DNA of 64,000 bases from Tepidamorphaceae bacterium (GTDB lineage: Bacteria; Pseudomonadota; Alphaproteobacteria; Rhizobiales; Tepidamorphaceae). Each line of letters begins with the position of its first letter. The stretch's first letter is position 1. The stretch is from the NCBI GenBank assembly GCA_028279445.1, contig JANQNT010000013.1, positions 62,001 to 126,000 of the forward strand, written 5' to 3'. Positions 52,061 to 61,497 of the stretch are shown in pieces. The notes beneath the pieces are model-generated. The model saw nothing but the letters and a program-made list of their open reading frames with translations, was not told where the DNA came from and did not search any database. Made by a program: the position numbers and the translations under genes.

Positions 52061-53269
52061 TCAAGTCGCCACGCTGGCCCGCCGCAGCTTCCTGCTGGCG
52101 ATGAAGGTCACCGCCGCGCCAGCGCCCATGATGGCGAGCGCGACAGCCAGCGTGCGAGCACTGTCGCCGAGATTGGCGGCGACCACGATGCCGACCAGCG
52201 CACCGAAGCTCATCTGGGTAAAGCCAAGCAGCGAGGAGGCCGCGCCGGCACGTTCGGGAAACGGCGTCAGCGCGCCGGCCATCGACTGCGGCAGCACCAA
52301 CCCGACCCCGCAGAAGTAGATCGCCGCCGGCACGACCAACCGCCACAGCCCTGAGTTGGGGGCGGCCATTTCCGTCAACACCAGAGCGCTCAAACCTCCG
52401 GCCGCCAGCATTACGGCGCCGAAACCAATGGTCGGGTCGATGCCGCGGGTCCGCGTCAGGCGACGTCCGGCGAGCGTACCGCCGATGTAGCCCAGCACCA
52501 CGACCGCGAAGGACAGGCCGAAGCCGCGCGGGGTGAGACCGTAGACGTCCTGCAGCACAAAGGAGGAGGCGGAGATAAAGCTGAACAGCCCGCCATAGGC
52601 CATGCACGCGAACGCCAGATAGAGCCGGTAGATCGGCTGGCCGATCAGCACGCGAAAGCTCGTCAGGATGGCGCGCGCGGAGGCCGCGCGGACGTGTTCG
52701 GCCTTCAGCGTCTCCGGCATGGCGACGCGGATCAGTGCAAGCCCCGCCAGCCCCATCGCCGCCATGGCGACAAAGTTCGATCGCCAGCCGAACCACTCAT
52801 GCAGCAGCGCGCCCAACGCCGGCGCGAACAGCGGCACCAGCCCCATGATGGTGCCCATCAGGGCGAGTTCCTGGCCGGCGCGGCTTGCTTCGTAAAGATC
52901 GCGCACGATGGCGCGTGCCACCACCACGCCACCGGCGGCGCCGAGCGCCTGGACGAAGCGTGCGGCGATCAACGGCTCCACCGACGTGGCCAGCGCACAG
53001 GCCGCGCTCGCCAGCGAGAACACCGCAAAGCTCGCCAGCAGCAGCGGCCTGCGGCCGTAACGGTCGGAAATCGGGCCATAGAGAATCTGGCCGATGGCGA
53101 AGCCGACCAGAAAGACGCTGAGCGTGAACTGGATCTGCGTCACCCTGGCATCGAGCAGCACCGCCATGTCCGGCAGCGAGGGCAGGTACATGTCGGTGGA
53201 CAGCGGGCCGAGCGCGGTCATCAGGGCCAGGACGACCGTCATGGCCAGGGTGTCGGGACGCAGACGCAT
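52061..53269 (-). CDS. Bcr/CflA family multidrug efflux MFS transporter
   Basis: This protein of about 402 residues has 12 predicted membrane helices. Helix 1 reads TLAMTVVLALMTALGPLSTDMYLPSLP, where STDMYLP is characteristic of Bcr/CflA exporters. The MFS loop 2-3 motif GPISDRYGRRPLLL is present. It would export drugs or small metabolites by proton antiport. ATGs at 53287 and 53308 are alternative starts. It is convergent with the PBP gene. Confidence 0.9.
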   Translation of the reverse strand: MRLRPDTLAMTVVLALMTALGPLSTDMYLPSLPDMAVLLDARVTQIQFTLSVFLVGFAIGQILYGPISDRYGRRPLLLASFAVFSLASAACALATSVEPLIAARFVQALGAAGGVVVARAIVRDLYEASRAGQELALMGTIMGLVPLFAPALGALLHEWFGWRSNFVAMAAMGLAGLALIRVAMPETLKAEHVRAASARAILTSFRVLIGQPIYRLYLAFACMAYGGLFSFISASSFVLQDVYGLTPRGFGLSFAVVVLGYIGGTLAGRRLTRTRGIDPTIGFGAVMLAAGGLSALVLTEMAAPNSGLWRLVVPAAIYFCGVGLVLPQSMAGALTPFPERAGAASSLLGFTQMSFGALVGIVVAANLGDSARTLAVALAIMGAGAAVTFIASRKLRRASVAT

Positions 53270-53337
53270 GACGCGCTTGTGGCCCATGGGCAGCGCGCAG
53301 GCAAGCACGGTGCACGCGGCTCAGGTCTGCGTCTGCG

Positions 53338-54096
53338 TCAGCGGTCGGCTCGTCCGTAGCGATAGAGCCCGCGGCCCTCGCGCTTCAGCCACGCTTCCGC
53401 CGCATCGGTCTTCGGGAACAGCGTGCGGGTCAGCGCCCAGAAGGCCGGGGAGTGGTTCATGTGAACCAGATGGGCCACTTCGTGCGCGGCGACATAGTCC
53501 AGCACGAAGGGCGGCGCCAAGATCAGGCGCCACGAAAACGACAGCCCGCCGCGCGAGGAACACGAGCCCCAGCGCGAGGTGGTGTCGCGCACCGAGATAC
53601 GCCCCGGCTTGCGGTTCGCCTGTGCGGCATGGCGGGTGACCGCCTGCGTCAGGTCTTCGCGTGCCTGACGCTTCAGCCAATCGGTCAGGCGGCGGGACAG
53701 GTGATCGGGGTCGCCTGGCACGACCAGTTCGGGTGGGTCCGCATCATGACGGATGTCGATCAGGCCGCGGCGGCGCTCGGCGGCAACGATGACATGGGGA
53801 TCGCCGCGCAACGGGACCTTGGCGCCCGGCTCAAACGGCACCGGCCGGTCGTGGCCGGCAAGGCGTTTGGCCAGCCAACCCTCGTGGTCGTTCAGGAACG
53901 CGATCGCCCGCTCGTAGCAACCGTGATGCGGTACGGTCAGCACCACCTCGCCAGTGGCGTTGGCGATGCGCAGACCATAGCGGCGGGCGCGCACGGAACG
54001 GCGCACGCGCACCTCGACGGGCGCGCCGGCAATCTCCAGCGAGACCCGGGCCTCTTGCGGAAGCGGATCGGGGCGTTTGCTGCGCAAGCGAATCAT
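53338..54096 (-). CDS. YgjP-like (SprT-type) metallopeptidase
   Basis: This 252-residue protein has the YgjP order RVRRSVRARRYGLRI, then TTSRWGSCSSRGGLSFSWRLILAPP, then the zinc motif AAHEVAHLVHMNHSPAFW (HExxH at 205-209 with a third His near 215). It is a predicted cytosolic zinc metallohydrolase (DUF45/M48-like) of unknown substrate. ATG 54096 is preferred over 54126 because the latter lies in the T-tract of the DUF2852 terminator. Confidence 0.88.
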   Translation of the reverse strand: MIRLRSKRPDPLPQEARVSLEIAGAPVEVRVRRSVRARRYGLRIANATGEVVLTVPHHGCYERAIAFLNDHEGWLAKRLAGHDRPVPFEPGAKVPLRGDPHVIVAAERRRGLIDIRHDADPPELVVPGDPDHLSRRLTDWLKRQAREDLTQAVTRHAAQANRKPGRISVRDTTSRWGSCSSRGGLSFSWRLILAPPFVLDYVAAHEVAHLVHMNHSPAFWALTRTLFPKTDAAEAWLKREGRGLYRYGRADR

Positions 54097-54124
54097 CGCT
54101 CCGGAGTGTGCCACGAGCTCCGAC

Positions 54125-54155
54125 AAAAAACCGCCGGTGGCGGTGCCACCGGCGG
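54125..54155 (-). terminator. intrinsic terminator behind the DUF2852 gene
   Basis: On the minus strand CCGCCGGTGGC-ACC-GCCACCGGCGG is followed by TTTTTT (54130-54125). This is the clearest Rho-independent terminator in the window. Confidence 0.85.
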
Positions 54156-54182
54156 CGATATCTGTTGGATTGCGTGAGGCGA

Positions 54183-54611
54183 TCAGGCGGGCTGCGCTGC
54201 CGTATCGCCGGACTCGCCCGTCTTGCCCTTGCCGGACTTGGCCTTGCCGGATTTCGACCGGGCCGGCCGTGCCTGGCGGCGCGCCGACATGAAGCTATCG
54301 AACTCTTCCTTGTCGCGGGCACGGCGCAACCCGTGCAGGAATTCCTGGAAGTCCTCGGCTTCCTGGTCAAGCTGGCGGCGCTCGTCTTCCAGCCGGTCGA
54401 GCTGCTCGCGGCGATAATCGTCGAAGGCCTCGTTGCCGGTCTTGCGGGTGTGCCAGTGGACCTCGGCGTCCTGCACCTTCGCAACCATCCGGTCGCCCCA
54501 GATGATCCAGACCAGCATGGCAATGCCGAGCGGCCAGAAAATGATGAAGCCCAGCACCATCAAAACGATGTTCAACGGCGTCCAGGCGGGGCGGATCGGA
54601 AAGCGTTTCAT
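54183..54611 (-). CDS. DUF2852 membrane protein
   Basis: This 142-residue protein starts MKRFPIRPAWTPLNIVLMVLGF behind AAGGAG. One or two membrane segments (about residues 10-37, NIVLMVLGFIIFWPLGIAMLVWIIWG) precede a charged region with coiled-coil character (REQLDRLEDERRQLDQEAEDFQEFLHGLRRARDKEEFDSFM). The tail is Lys/Ser/Gly-rich. The recalled DUF2852 family is alphaproteobacterial; its function is unknown. Confidence 0.85.
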   Translation of the reverse strand: MKRFPIRPAWTPLNIVLMVLGFIIFWPLGIAMLVWIIWGDRMVAKVQDAEVHWHTRKTGNEAFDDYRREQLDRLEDERRQLDQEAEDFQEFLHGLRRARDKEEFDSFMSARRQARPARSKSGKAKSGKGKTGESGDTAAQPA

Positions 54612-54839
54612 CCAGCATCTCCTTGTCAGGTCCGGAGCGGGATCGGCGCGAACGGCCACGGCTATTGCTGCCCCGCGCCACACCATCTCCATGGGAAGAC
54701 CACGCACCGCCGCCGCATGACGGCGTTCGCGTCCAGACGGCCGCGTGATCGTGTGTGTTTGAAACGTGGGTAGCCGGAGCGCCGTTCACAAGGGCTTGAA
54801 CGGCGAAATCAGGTCAAATATCCCGAAACGACAGCGTTT

Positions 54840-56126
54840 TCAGGCCGGTGCGCGCAGTTCCCGCTTGCCGGAACGCTTGCGTTTCAGGGTGCGGCCGGGC
54901 TCGTTGGAGCGGATGAAGTCGGAAATGCGCGGCGCGATCTCCGCACGGAATCGCGATCCGTTGAAGACGCCGTAATGGCCGACCTTCGGCTGCACGTAAT
55001 GCACCTTCTTGTCCTTCGGCAGGCCGGTGCACAGCTTGTGCGCGGCTTCCGTCTGGCCAACGCCGGAAATGTCGTCGCGCTCGCCCTCGACGGTCATCAG
55101 GGCGCAGGTCTCGATGACGCCCGGATCGACGTCGATACCGCGGTGGGTCATCGTCCCCTTCGGCAGGGCATGATCGATGAACACCGTCTGCACGGTCTGC
55201 AGATAGAACTCCGCCGTCAGATCCATCACGGCGAGATATTCGTCATAGAACTCGCGATGCTTCTCCGCCGAATCCCCGTCCCCCTCGATGAGGTGCTGGA
55301 ACATGTCGCGGTGGGCGGAGATATGGCGATCCAGATTCATGCTCATGAAGCCGGAAAGCTGCAGGAAGCCCGGATAGACCTCGCGCATGAAGCCCGGATG
55401 CGGAAACGGCACCTTCATGACGACGTTGCGGCGGAACCAATCGATATCGCGACCCTCGGCAAGCGCGTTGACCGATGTCGGGTTGACGCGGGTGTCGATG
55501 GGGCCGCCCATCAGCGTCATCGACAGCGGCGTGTAGGGATCGTTGCGCGCCTCCATCAGCGCCACCGCCGCCAGCACCGGAACCGATGGCTGGCACACCG
55601 CCATGACATGGGTGTCGCCGCCGAGCCGGTGCAGCATCGAGATCACGTAGTCGATGTAGTCGTCCAGGTCGAACTGCCCCTCGGACACCGGTACCAGGCG
55701 CGCATCCACCCAATCGGTGATGTAGACATCGTGATTGGGCAGCATGTCCTGCACCGTGCCGCGCAGCAGCGTGGCGTAGTGGCCGGACATCGGCGCGACC
55801 AGCAGCAGCTTGGGGCCAGGGTCGCGACCGCGCGGCATGGCTTTGGAAAAATGCAGCAGCCGGCAGAACGGGCGCTGCCATGCGATCTCCTCGCGCACCC
55901 GGATGCGCTCCGCCCCGACCAGCGTGTCGTCAATGCCGAACTCCGGCTTGCCGTAGCGCCGGGTGACGCGTTCGAACACCTCCGCCATGGCGGCGACAGA
56001 GCGGCCGAACTGGGTGTGGGCCAGCGGATTGATCGGGTTCTTGTAGTAAAGCCGCGTCACATCGGCCATGGCGCGAGCCGGGCTCAGCGCCGCGTGGGTC
56101 ATCTCATACCAGTGGTAGAATGGCAT
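54840..56126 (-). CDS. phaZ: intracellular polyhydroxyalkanoate depolymerase
   Basis: This 428-residue protein starts MPFYHWYEMTHAALSPARAM. The alpha/beta-hydrolase core has the unusual nucleophile Cys in HVMAVCQPSVPVLAAVALM, as in intracellular PhaZ depolymerases. VLFDYDW-like VYITDWVDARLVP and a late GHYGVFNGSRFR with the catalytic His complete it. It degrades stored PHA granules. Divergent regB lies 515 bp away. Confidence 0.93.
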   Translation of the reverse strand: MPFYHWYEMTHAALSPARAMADVTRLYYKNPINPLAHTQFGRSVAAMAEVFERVTRRYGKPEFGIDDTLVGAERIRVREEIAWQRPFCRLLHFSKAMPRGRDPGPKLLLVAPMSGHYATLLRGTVQDMLPNHDVYITDWVDARLVPVSEGQFDLDDYIDYVISMLHRLGGDTHVMAVCQPSVPVLAAVALMEARNDPYTPLSMTLMGGPIDTRVNPTSVNALAEGRDIDWFRRNVVMKVPFPHPGFMREVYPGFLQLSGFMSMNLDRHISAHRDMFQHLIEGDGDSAEKHREFYDEYLAVMDLTAEFYLQTVQTVFIDHALPKGTMTHRGIDVDPGVIETCALMTVEGERDDISGVGQTEAAHKLCTGLPKDKKVHYVQPKVGHYGVFNGSRFRAEIAPRISDFIRSNEPGRTLKRKRSGKRELRAPA

Positions 56127-56641
56127 TTGGTGCTTTCGTCCCCGATTGCCCCGAGTTGGAACCCGAGCGGCGAAGCACCCGGCGTCCATGAAATGCGCGA
56201 CCGTATTGCGTGCCGTTGGCTTGGTGTCAGGCTTTAAACCTGCTCGCCATCATGGCCGGTTTCCTACCCGCCTGAAGCGATCCCGCCGGTCAGACACGCG
56301 CCCCCTGTCCGGTGCGCTCTCGTTATAACTCTCGTTGTACCAGCATCTTTTTTGCCGCATCGCGACGCAAATCATGCTGCGATGCACAGCGTAGCTTACA
56401 GCCTATGATACACGCAATTAGACCGATTCCGGATCAAAAGACGATCAATTTTTGTGCACTGCGGCAAAAATACATCGCCCTTCGCTGCGGATTTACCGAC
56501 CCGCATTGGGGTTCGGGCATGGCGCTGGGCGTGATCAGCACGGCTGATTATCGGATACCTTAACCTTGTTGGTGCTGTACGTTCGTGGCGGTGCCGTGCG
56601 TCTGTCGCTGGCGTGAGTGCATGTGCTAGCAAGGCAATGCC
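56127..56641. promoter_or_regulatory. phaZ-regB divergent intergenic region
   Basis: 515 bp with no convincing gene. TTTTTGCCGCA (56349-56359) and its exact reverse complement TGCGGCAAAAA (56460-56470) lie about 100 bp apart, a possible operator pair. A CCTTAACCTTG half CtrA-like site is at 56560-56570. Confidence 0.45.
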
Positions 56642-58024
56642 ATGACCCAGGCGACATCGCAGTTCACCGATGCACCCCGGACCGCGGATCGCAACCGTGC
56701 GGTGCGAAGCGCTGTCGATACATCGCGCACGCGCGCGCCGCGCGGGCTTCGGCTGCGCACGCTGGTGCGGCTGCGCTGGCTTGCGGTCATCGGCCAGGCG
56801 GTTACCCTGACGCTCGTCTCGGGGCTGCTCGATTTCGCCGTCCCCCTGGTTCCGGCGCTGACGCTGGTCGCCGCTTCGGTGGCGCTCAACTGCTATCTCA
56901 TCGCGCGCCATCCCCACGAGATGCAGCTCACGCCCGGCGCTGCCGCCATGTCGCTTGGTTTCGACGTGGTGCAGCTTGCCGGCCTGCTGGCGCTGACCGG
57001 CGGGCTGGAAAACCCCTTTGCCGTGCTGCTGGTGGCGCCGGTCATCGTCTCGGCCAGCATGCTGCCGATGCGCGAGACCCTGATTCTTGGTGCCGGGGCG
57101 TGCGTGCTGGCGACCATCCTGGCGCTGTGGCACCTGCCGCTGCCCTGGTACGAGCCGAACGGCGTGGACCTGCCGCAGCTCTACGTTTTCGGCCTCTGGC
57201 TCGGTATCCTCAGCATGCTCGGCTTCTGCGGCATCTATGCCTGGCGCGCGGCGGATGAAGCACAGCAGCTCAGCGATGCGCTGACCGCAACGGAGCTGGT
57301 GCTGGCCCAGGAGAAATACCTCAGCGATCTCGACGGCATGGCCGCGGCCGCCGCGCATGAACTCGGCACGCCGCTTTCGACGATCGCGCTCGTGGTACGC
57401 GAAATGCAGCGCGAGCTGCCCGACGGGGTCAGCCAGGAGGACATAACGCTGCTGGCCGAACAGACCGAGCGCTGCCGCACCATCCTGCGCAAGATCGGCT
57501 CGCTCGGCGATGACGAGGGCACACCGTTCGCGCGCCAATCGATCAGCGAACTGATCGAGGAGGCCGCCGCGCCGCATCGCGATTTCGGCATCGATATCGC
57601 CATCGAACGCCTGGGCGAAACGGCCGAGGAACCGCGCTGGCGGCGCAGCCCGGCGATCCTGCATGGCCTCGGTAACCTGATCGAGAACGCGGTCGATTTC
57701 GCGCGTACGCGGGTGCGGATCGTTTCCGAGTGGGACGACGAAACCGTCCGCGTCACGGTGCGCGACGATGGTCGCGGCATCCCGGTGGATATTCTCCCGC
57801 GACTGGGTCAGCCCTATCTGATCGGGCGTGCCGGCCGCAACGATCCGGTACAGGCGATCGACCGCAAGGGGCTTGGCCTTGGCGTGTTCATCGCCAAGAC
57901 ATTGCTGGAGCGCACCGGCGCCGTGATCGATATCCGCAACGCCTCCGAGCCGGGTAACGGGGCGGTCATCTCGGTGCGTTGGCAGCGCACCGATCTCGAT
58001 GCCGCGCTCTCGCCGATGGAATAA
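56642..58024 (+). CDS. regB: redox-sensing histidine kinase RegB/PrrB/ActS
   Basis: This 460-residue membrane kinase has about six N-terminal helices. The ubiquinone-sensing heptapeptide GGLENPF is at 120-126. The H-box is AAAAAHELGTPLSTIAL with phospho-His near 239. A Cys near 278 in ERCRTILRKIGSLG matches the spacing of the redox-active Cys265 of R. capsulatus RegB. N and G boxes are GNLIENAVDFA and DDGRGIP. It controls energy and redox genes with RegA. Confidence 0.93.
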   Translation: MTQATSQFTDAPRTADRNRAVRSAVDTSRTRAPRGLRLRTLVRLRWLAVIGQAVTLTLVSGLLDFAVPLVPALTLVAASVALNCYLIARHPHEMQLTPGAAAMSLGFDVVQLAGLLALTGGLENPFAVLLVAPVIVSASMLPMRETLILGAGACVLATILALWHLPLPWYEPNGVDLPQLYVFGLWLGILSMLGFCGIYAWRAADEAQQLSDALTATELVLAQEKYLSDLDGMAAAAAHELGTPLSTIALVVREMQRELPDGVSQEDITLLAEQTERCRTILRKIGSLGDDEGTPFARQSISELIEEAAAPHRDFGIDIAIERLGETAEEPRWRRSPAILHGLGNLIENAVDFARTRVRIVSEWDDETVRVTVRDDGRGIPVDILPRLGQPYLIGRAGRNDPVQAIDRKGLGLGVFIAKTLLERTGAVIDIRNASEPGNGAVISVRWQRTDLDAALSPME

Positions 58025-58093
58025 CCGAAACTGCGTATTCAACATGGACTTGGAACGACTCTAAGCCTATATCAGCGATCGCAGGAAAGACCG

Positions 58094-58684
58094 ATGGAAC
58101 TCAGCACCCAAACACCGGCACCGGCGCCGGAACAACAGGACCGTCTGCCGGCCGAAATCGTCGATGGAAGCCTGTTGATCGTCGATGACGACCGTCCGTT
58201 CCTTGACCGGCTGGGTCGGGCTATGGAACGACGCGGATTCGACGTCCGTATCGCACTCTCGGCGATCGAGGGCATCGCCGCGATCAATGCCGCACCGCCG
58301 GCCTTCGCCGTGGTCGATATGCGGCTGGAGGATGGCAACGGCCTCGACGTGATCGCCCACCTGAACGCCCGGCGCACCGATTCCCGCGCCATCATCCTGA
58401 CCGGCTATGGCAACATCGCGACCGCGGTAACTGCGGTCAAATTCGGTGCGGTGGACTATCTCGCCAAGCCGGCCGACGCCGACGAGATCTTTGCCGCGCT
58501 GATGGCACCGCCGGAAGCCAAGGCCGAACCGCCGGAAAATCCGATGTCAGCCGACCGGGTGCGCTGGGAGCACATCCAGCGGGTTTACGAGCTGTGCGAC
58601 CGCAATGTGTCGGAGACCGCACGCAGGCTCAGCATGCACCGGCGAACCCTGCAGCGTATCCTTGCCAAACGCGCACCGCGCTAA
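58094..58684 (+). CDS. regA: redox response regulator RegA/PrrA/ActR
   Basis: This 196-residue response regulator has acidic pocket VDDDRPFLDRL and phospho-Asp near residue 75 in FAVVDMRLEDGNG. Conserved Lys is in YLAKPADAD. A Pro-rich linker and a Fis-type helix-turn-helix (NVSETARRLSMHRRTLQRILAKRAPR) end it. It is the cognate partner of RegB, 69 bp upstream. The acidic/Gln leader before the receiver is slightly long. Confidence 0.94.
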   Translation: MELSTQTPAPAPEQQDRLPAEIVDGSLLIVDDDRPFLDRLGRAMERRGFDVRIALSAIEGIAAINAAPPAFAVVDMRLEDGNGLDVIAHLNARRTDSRAIILTGYGNIATAVTAVKFGAVDYLAKPADADEIFAALMAPPEAKAEPPENPMSADRVRWEHIQRVYELCDRNVSETARRLSMHRRTLQRILAKRAPR

Positions 58685-58701
58685 TCCCTCCGCCGGCACA
58701 T

Positions 58702-59193
58702 TCAATACACAGACGGACCAAGGTCCGGGTCCCACATCGCGTGAAGCCCGTTTGCGGCCGCGCGCGCGAACAGCAGCGTGACGGCCTTGCGCCGCGCCGG
58801 GCTCAGACGCAGCTCCGGCGCGTCCCGCAGCACATGGGCGCCGTGGGCATCGGCGACCATCAGCCCGGCCTCGGCGGGGAACGGCTCTGCCGGCACGTCG
58901 GCGAGTGTTGCGAAGAAGAGCCGGTCGCAGAAATCGGCGTAATCCGGCCATTTTGAATCCGCCCGCAGGTCGGCGATGCTCGACTTGATCTCGACAATCC
59001 AGATATCGCCGTTTCGCGACAGCGCCATCACGTCGACGCGCCGCCCGCTCTTGAGCGTCAACTCGCTGAGCGAGGCAAAACCCGCCTCGCGCAGATACCG
59101 GCGAACGCCGCGCTGAATGTCCAGCGCGCGTGCCGACTGGCGACCATCCTCGGGCAGCGCTTGGGGCGCGAAGACCGAGAGCGGTCGGCTCAC
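58702..59193 (-). CDS. mmcB: MmcB family DNA repair protein
   Basis: This 163-residue protein starts at GTG 59193, overlapping the cytochrome c stop (GTGA at 59190-59193). RVDVMALSRNGDIWIVEIKSSIADLRADSKWPDYADFCDRLFFA shows a nuclease-like D..ExK pattern (PD-(D/E)XK type). In Caulobacter MmcB is SOS-regulated and gives mitomycin C resistance. No alphaproteobacterial LexA box (GAAC-N7-GAAC or GTTC-N7-GTTC) is evident here. Confidence 0.85.
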   Translation of the reverse strand: MSRPLSVFAPQALPEDGRQSARALDIQRGVRRYLREAGFASLSELTLKSGRRVDVMALSRNGDIWIVEIKSSIADLRADSKWPDYADFCDRLFFATLADVPAEPFPAEAGLMVADAHGAHVLRDAPELRLSPARRKAVTLLFARAAANGLHAMWDPDLGPSVY

Positions 59194-59588
59194 CCGTCCA
59201 GGCTCTTCAGGTAGGCGATGAAATCGCCGATCTGGTGCGGTTCGAAGACGAACTCGGGCATCTGGACCGTTTCGTGACCGACCACGATGCCCTCGGCCAG
59301 CGCTTCCTCGAGATGCTCGACCGGCCATTTCTCCGACAAGGTGTGGAATGGCGGTGCATCGGCGACGGGACTGTCTCCGCTCGCACCCACCGCATGACAG
59401 GAGGCGCAGTTCGCCTCGGCGATGGCCCGGCCGGCCGCCACATCCGTGTCCGCGTCGCCGACCTGCTGCGCCTGTTGATCCTGCTCGCCACCAATCAGGG
59501 AAAACGCCAGTACGGCGCCCGCAACGACAACAACGGCGAGCAGCGCCAGTCCGAGAAACTCGCGGCGTCCGGGTGGGGATGATGACAT
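59190..59588 (-). CDS. membrane-anchored c-type cytochrome
   Basis: This 132-residue protein has an N-terminal signal/anchor helix (about residues 11-32), then a class I cytochrome c domain. Haem-binding CASCH is at 61-65 and the probable axial Met at about 110 (VQMPEF). It faces the periplasm and carries electrons for an unknown respiratory partner. It is translationally coupled to mmcB. Confidence 0.9.
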   Translation of the reverse strand: MSSSPPGRREFLGLALLAVVVVAGAVLAFSLIGGEQDQQAQQVGDADTDVAAGRAIAEANCASCHAVGASGDSPVADAPPFHTLSEKWPVEHLEEALAEGIVVGHETVQMPEFVFEPHQIGDFIAYLKSLDG

Positions 59589-59792
59589 GGTGGTGAATGT
59601 CTCTCACGAACGAATCGTCTGGAACTATTCTAGCTGCTTTCGCGCGTCCACGGAATCGTTGCGAACGCTGCGAATATGAGCAATTTGCGCCGGCTAAAGG
59701 ACACCGCATCCCGGCGCCAGGTACCATGATCTGGATCAAGGACGCCGACGGCCCGCACGCATAGTGTCGTGCGAATGTGACGAGGCGTCGGC

Positions 59793-60878
59793 ATGGACCT
59801 GACTGCACTTTTCGATGTCACCGGCGAGGCGGGAGCTGCCGCGCTGATCGGCCTGGCCGCCGGGCTGGTGTTCGGCGTCGGCGCCCAGCGTAGCCGGTTT
59901 TGCCTGCGCGCGGCGGTGATTGAATTCGTGCGGCTGAACATCGGTGTGCGCATGGCCGTCTGGCTGCTGGTGTTCACCGCGGCCATCGCCTTCACGCAAG
60001 GTCTGATCCGGCTCGACCTGCTCGATGTGTCGGAAGCCCGCCAGCTCGCGTCCCGCGGCAGCCTGTCCGGCGCGATCGTCGGCGGATTGATATTCGGTGC
60101 CGGGATGATCCTGACCAGGGGCTGCGCCAGCCGCCTGCTGGTGCTGTCGGCCACCGGCAACCTGCGCGCGCTGCTGTCGGGACTGATCTTCGCGGTGACC
60201 GCGCAGGCGAGCCTGCATGGCCAGCTTTCGCCGTTGCGCGAGTGGATCGCCGGTCTCTGGACCATCCAGGGTTTCGAGAGCCGCCACCTGCTGGCGCTTG
60301 CCGGTCTCGGAAGCGATCTCGGCCCGGCGATCGGGCTGGCGTGGTTTGCCCTGGCGATCGGATTTGCCTGGCTGGTGCGGGTGCGGATTGCGATCTTCGC
60401 CGGTGCGTGCGTGGTGGGTGCGGCGGTTGCTTTCGGCTGGGCGTCCACCTACGCACTGTCGCGGCAGGCCTTCGAACAGATCCCGGTCGAGAGCATCACC
60501 TTCTCCGGGCCCTCCGCCGATACGCTGATGTTCGTGCTGAACCCGCCCGGCGGTGCGCTGGACTTCGATATCGGGCTGGTGCCCGGCGTGTTCCTGGGCG
60601 CCTTCATCGCCGCCTGGCTGGCGGGCGAGTTGAAGCTGCAGGGCTTCCGCAGCGGGCAGGCGATGCGCCGCTACGTGGCCGGCGCGGTGCTGATGGGCTT
60701 CGGCGGTATGCTGGCCGGGGGCTGCGCGGTGGGTGCCGGCATCACCGGCGGATCGGTCTTTGCCGTCACCGCCTGGGTTACGCTGGCGGCGATGTGGCTT
60801 GCCGCCGGCGTCACCGACGCCCTGGTCGACCGCCGGGCAGAGGACACCGGCGAGCTACCGGTACAAACGGCACGCTAG
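59793..60878 (+). CDS. YeeE/YedE (TsuA-like) sulfur transporter
   Basis: This 361-residue polytopic membrane protein has conserved Cys-bearing repeats: QRSRFCLRAA, GMILTRGCASRLLV and GGMLAGGCAVGAGITGGS. In TsuA these lines of Cys pass thiosulfate across the membrane. The domain occurs as two inverted halves. No TusA-like partner gene is adjacent, so the exact substrate is unknown. Confidence 0.88.
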   Translation: MDLTALFDVTGEAGAAALIGLAAGLVFGVGAQRSRFCLRAAVIEFVRLNIGVRMAVWLLVFTAAIAFTQGLIRLDLLDVSEARQLASRGSLSGAIVGGLIFGAGMILTRGCASRLLVLSATGNLRALLSGLIFAVTAQASLHGQLSPLREWIAGLWTIQGFESRHLLALAGLGSDLGPAIGLAWFALAIGFAWLVRVRIAIFAGACVVGAAVAFGWASTYALSRQAFEQIPVESITFSGPSADTLMFVLNPPGGALDFDIGLVPGVFLGAFIAAWLAGELKLQGFRSGQAMRRYVAGAVLMGFGGMLAGGCAVGAGITGGSVFAVTAWVTLAAMWLAAGVTDALVDRRAEDTGELPVQTAR

Positions 60879-60898
60879 AGGGTAGCCGTCCGGACACG

Positions 60899-61291
60899 TC
60901 AGCGCAGCACGTCGACGCGCACTGGCGCCGTGCCGGAATTGACCATGCCGACGCGGCGCGCCGCCGCATAGGACAGGTCGATGACGCGGCCACCGACGAA
61001 CGGGCCACGGTCGTTGATTCGCACCACGACCGAGCGGCCGTTGCTCTTGTTGGTGACGCGCACACGGGTTCCGAAGGGAAGCGTGCGGTGCGCCGCCGTC
61101 ATCGCGTTCATGTTGTAACGCTCACCACTGGCGGTCTGCCGACCGTGGAAGCGCTCGCCGTACCAGGAGGCCTTGCCGCTGTAGCTGCGCGCCTCGGCGG
61201 TATTGAAGACGGCGTCCGTGAAGGTGCCGCAAGACGCGACTCCCAGGCACAGGAAAGTAGCCGCGAACGCGGTCCTGATCGTGTTTCGCAT
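60899..61291 (-). CDS. RlpA-like lipoprotein (double-psi beta-barrel)
   Basis: This 130-residue protein has a lipobox LGVASCG with the acylated Cys near residue 21. The DPBB core is [58 protein letters not shown] and [14 protein letters not shown]. RlpA proteins cut or bind denuded glycan at the septum. The SPOR domain of longer members is absent. Confidence 0.92.
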   Translation of the reverse strand: MRNTIRTAFAATFLCLGVASCGTFTDAVFNTAEARSYSGKASWYGERFHGRQTASGERYNMNAMTAAHRTLPFGTRVRVTNKSNGRSVVVRINDRGPFVGGRVIDLSYAAARRVGMVNSGTAPVRVDVLR

Positions 61292-61369
61292 GTCTCTCTC
61301 TCAGAGTGGCTTCAGCGAATACCGAACCACCAAAACCACTCTATCCATTTGATTTTGAGCACGTTCTTG

Positions 61370-61395
61370 CCCGAAAACCGCTCACACTTTTCGGG
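61370..61395. repeat. short CCCGAAAA/TTTTCGGG hairpin remnant
   Basis: CCCGAAAA, a 10-nt loop, then TTTTCGGG, with GAACATGCTGCAG following. It resembles the CCGAAAACCGGTTCCCAC module of copies C1 and C2 and a widespread Rhizobiales palindrome. It lies downstream of the DUF418 gene (minus). Confidence 0.6.
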
Positions 61396-61497
61396 AACAT
61401 GCTGCAGATGAAAGCGGGGGATATGTTGCAACGCACAATCGATCAACGCGGGCGCGGAGCCTAGCCGTCAATGTGACGGAAATTTGACTGAGCTGTG

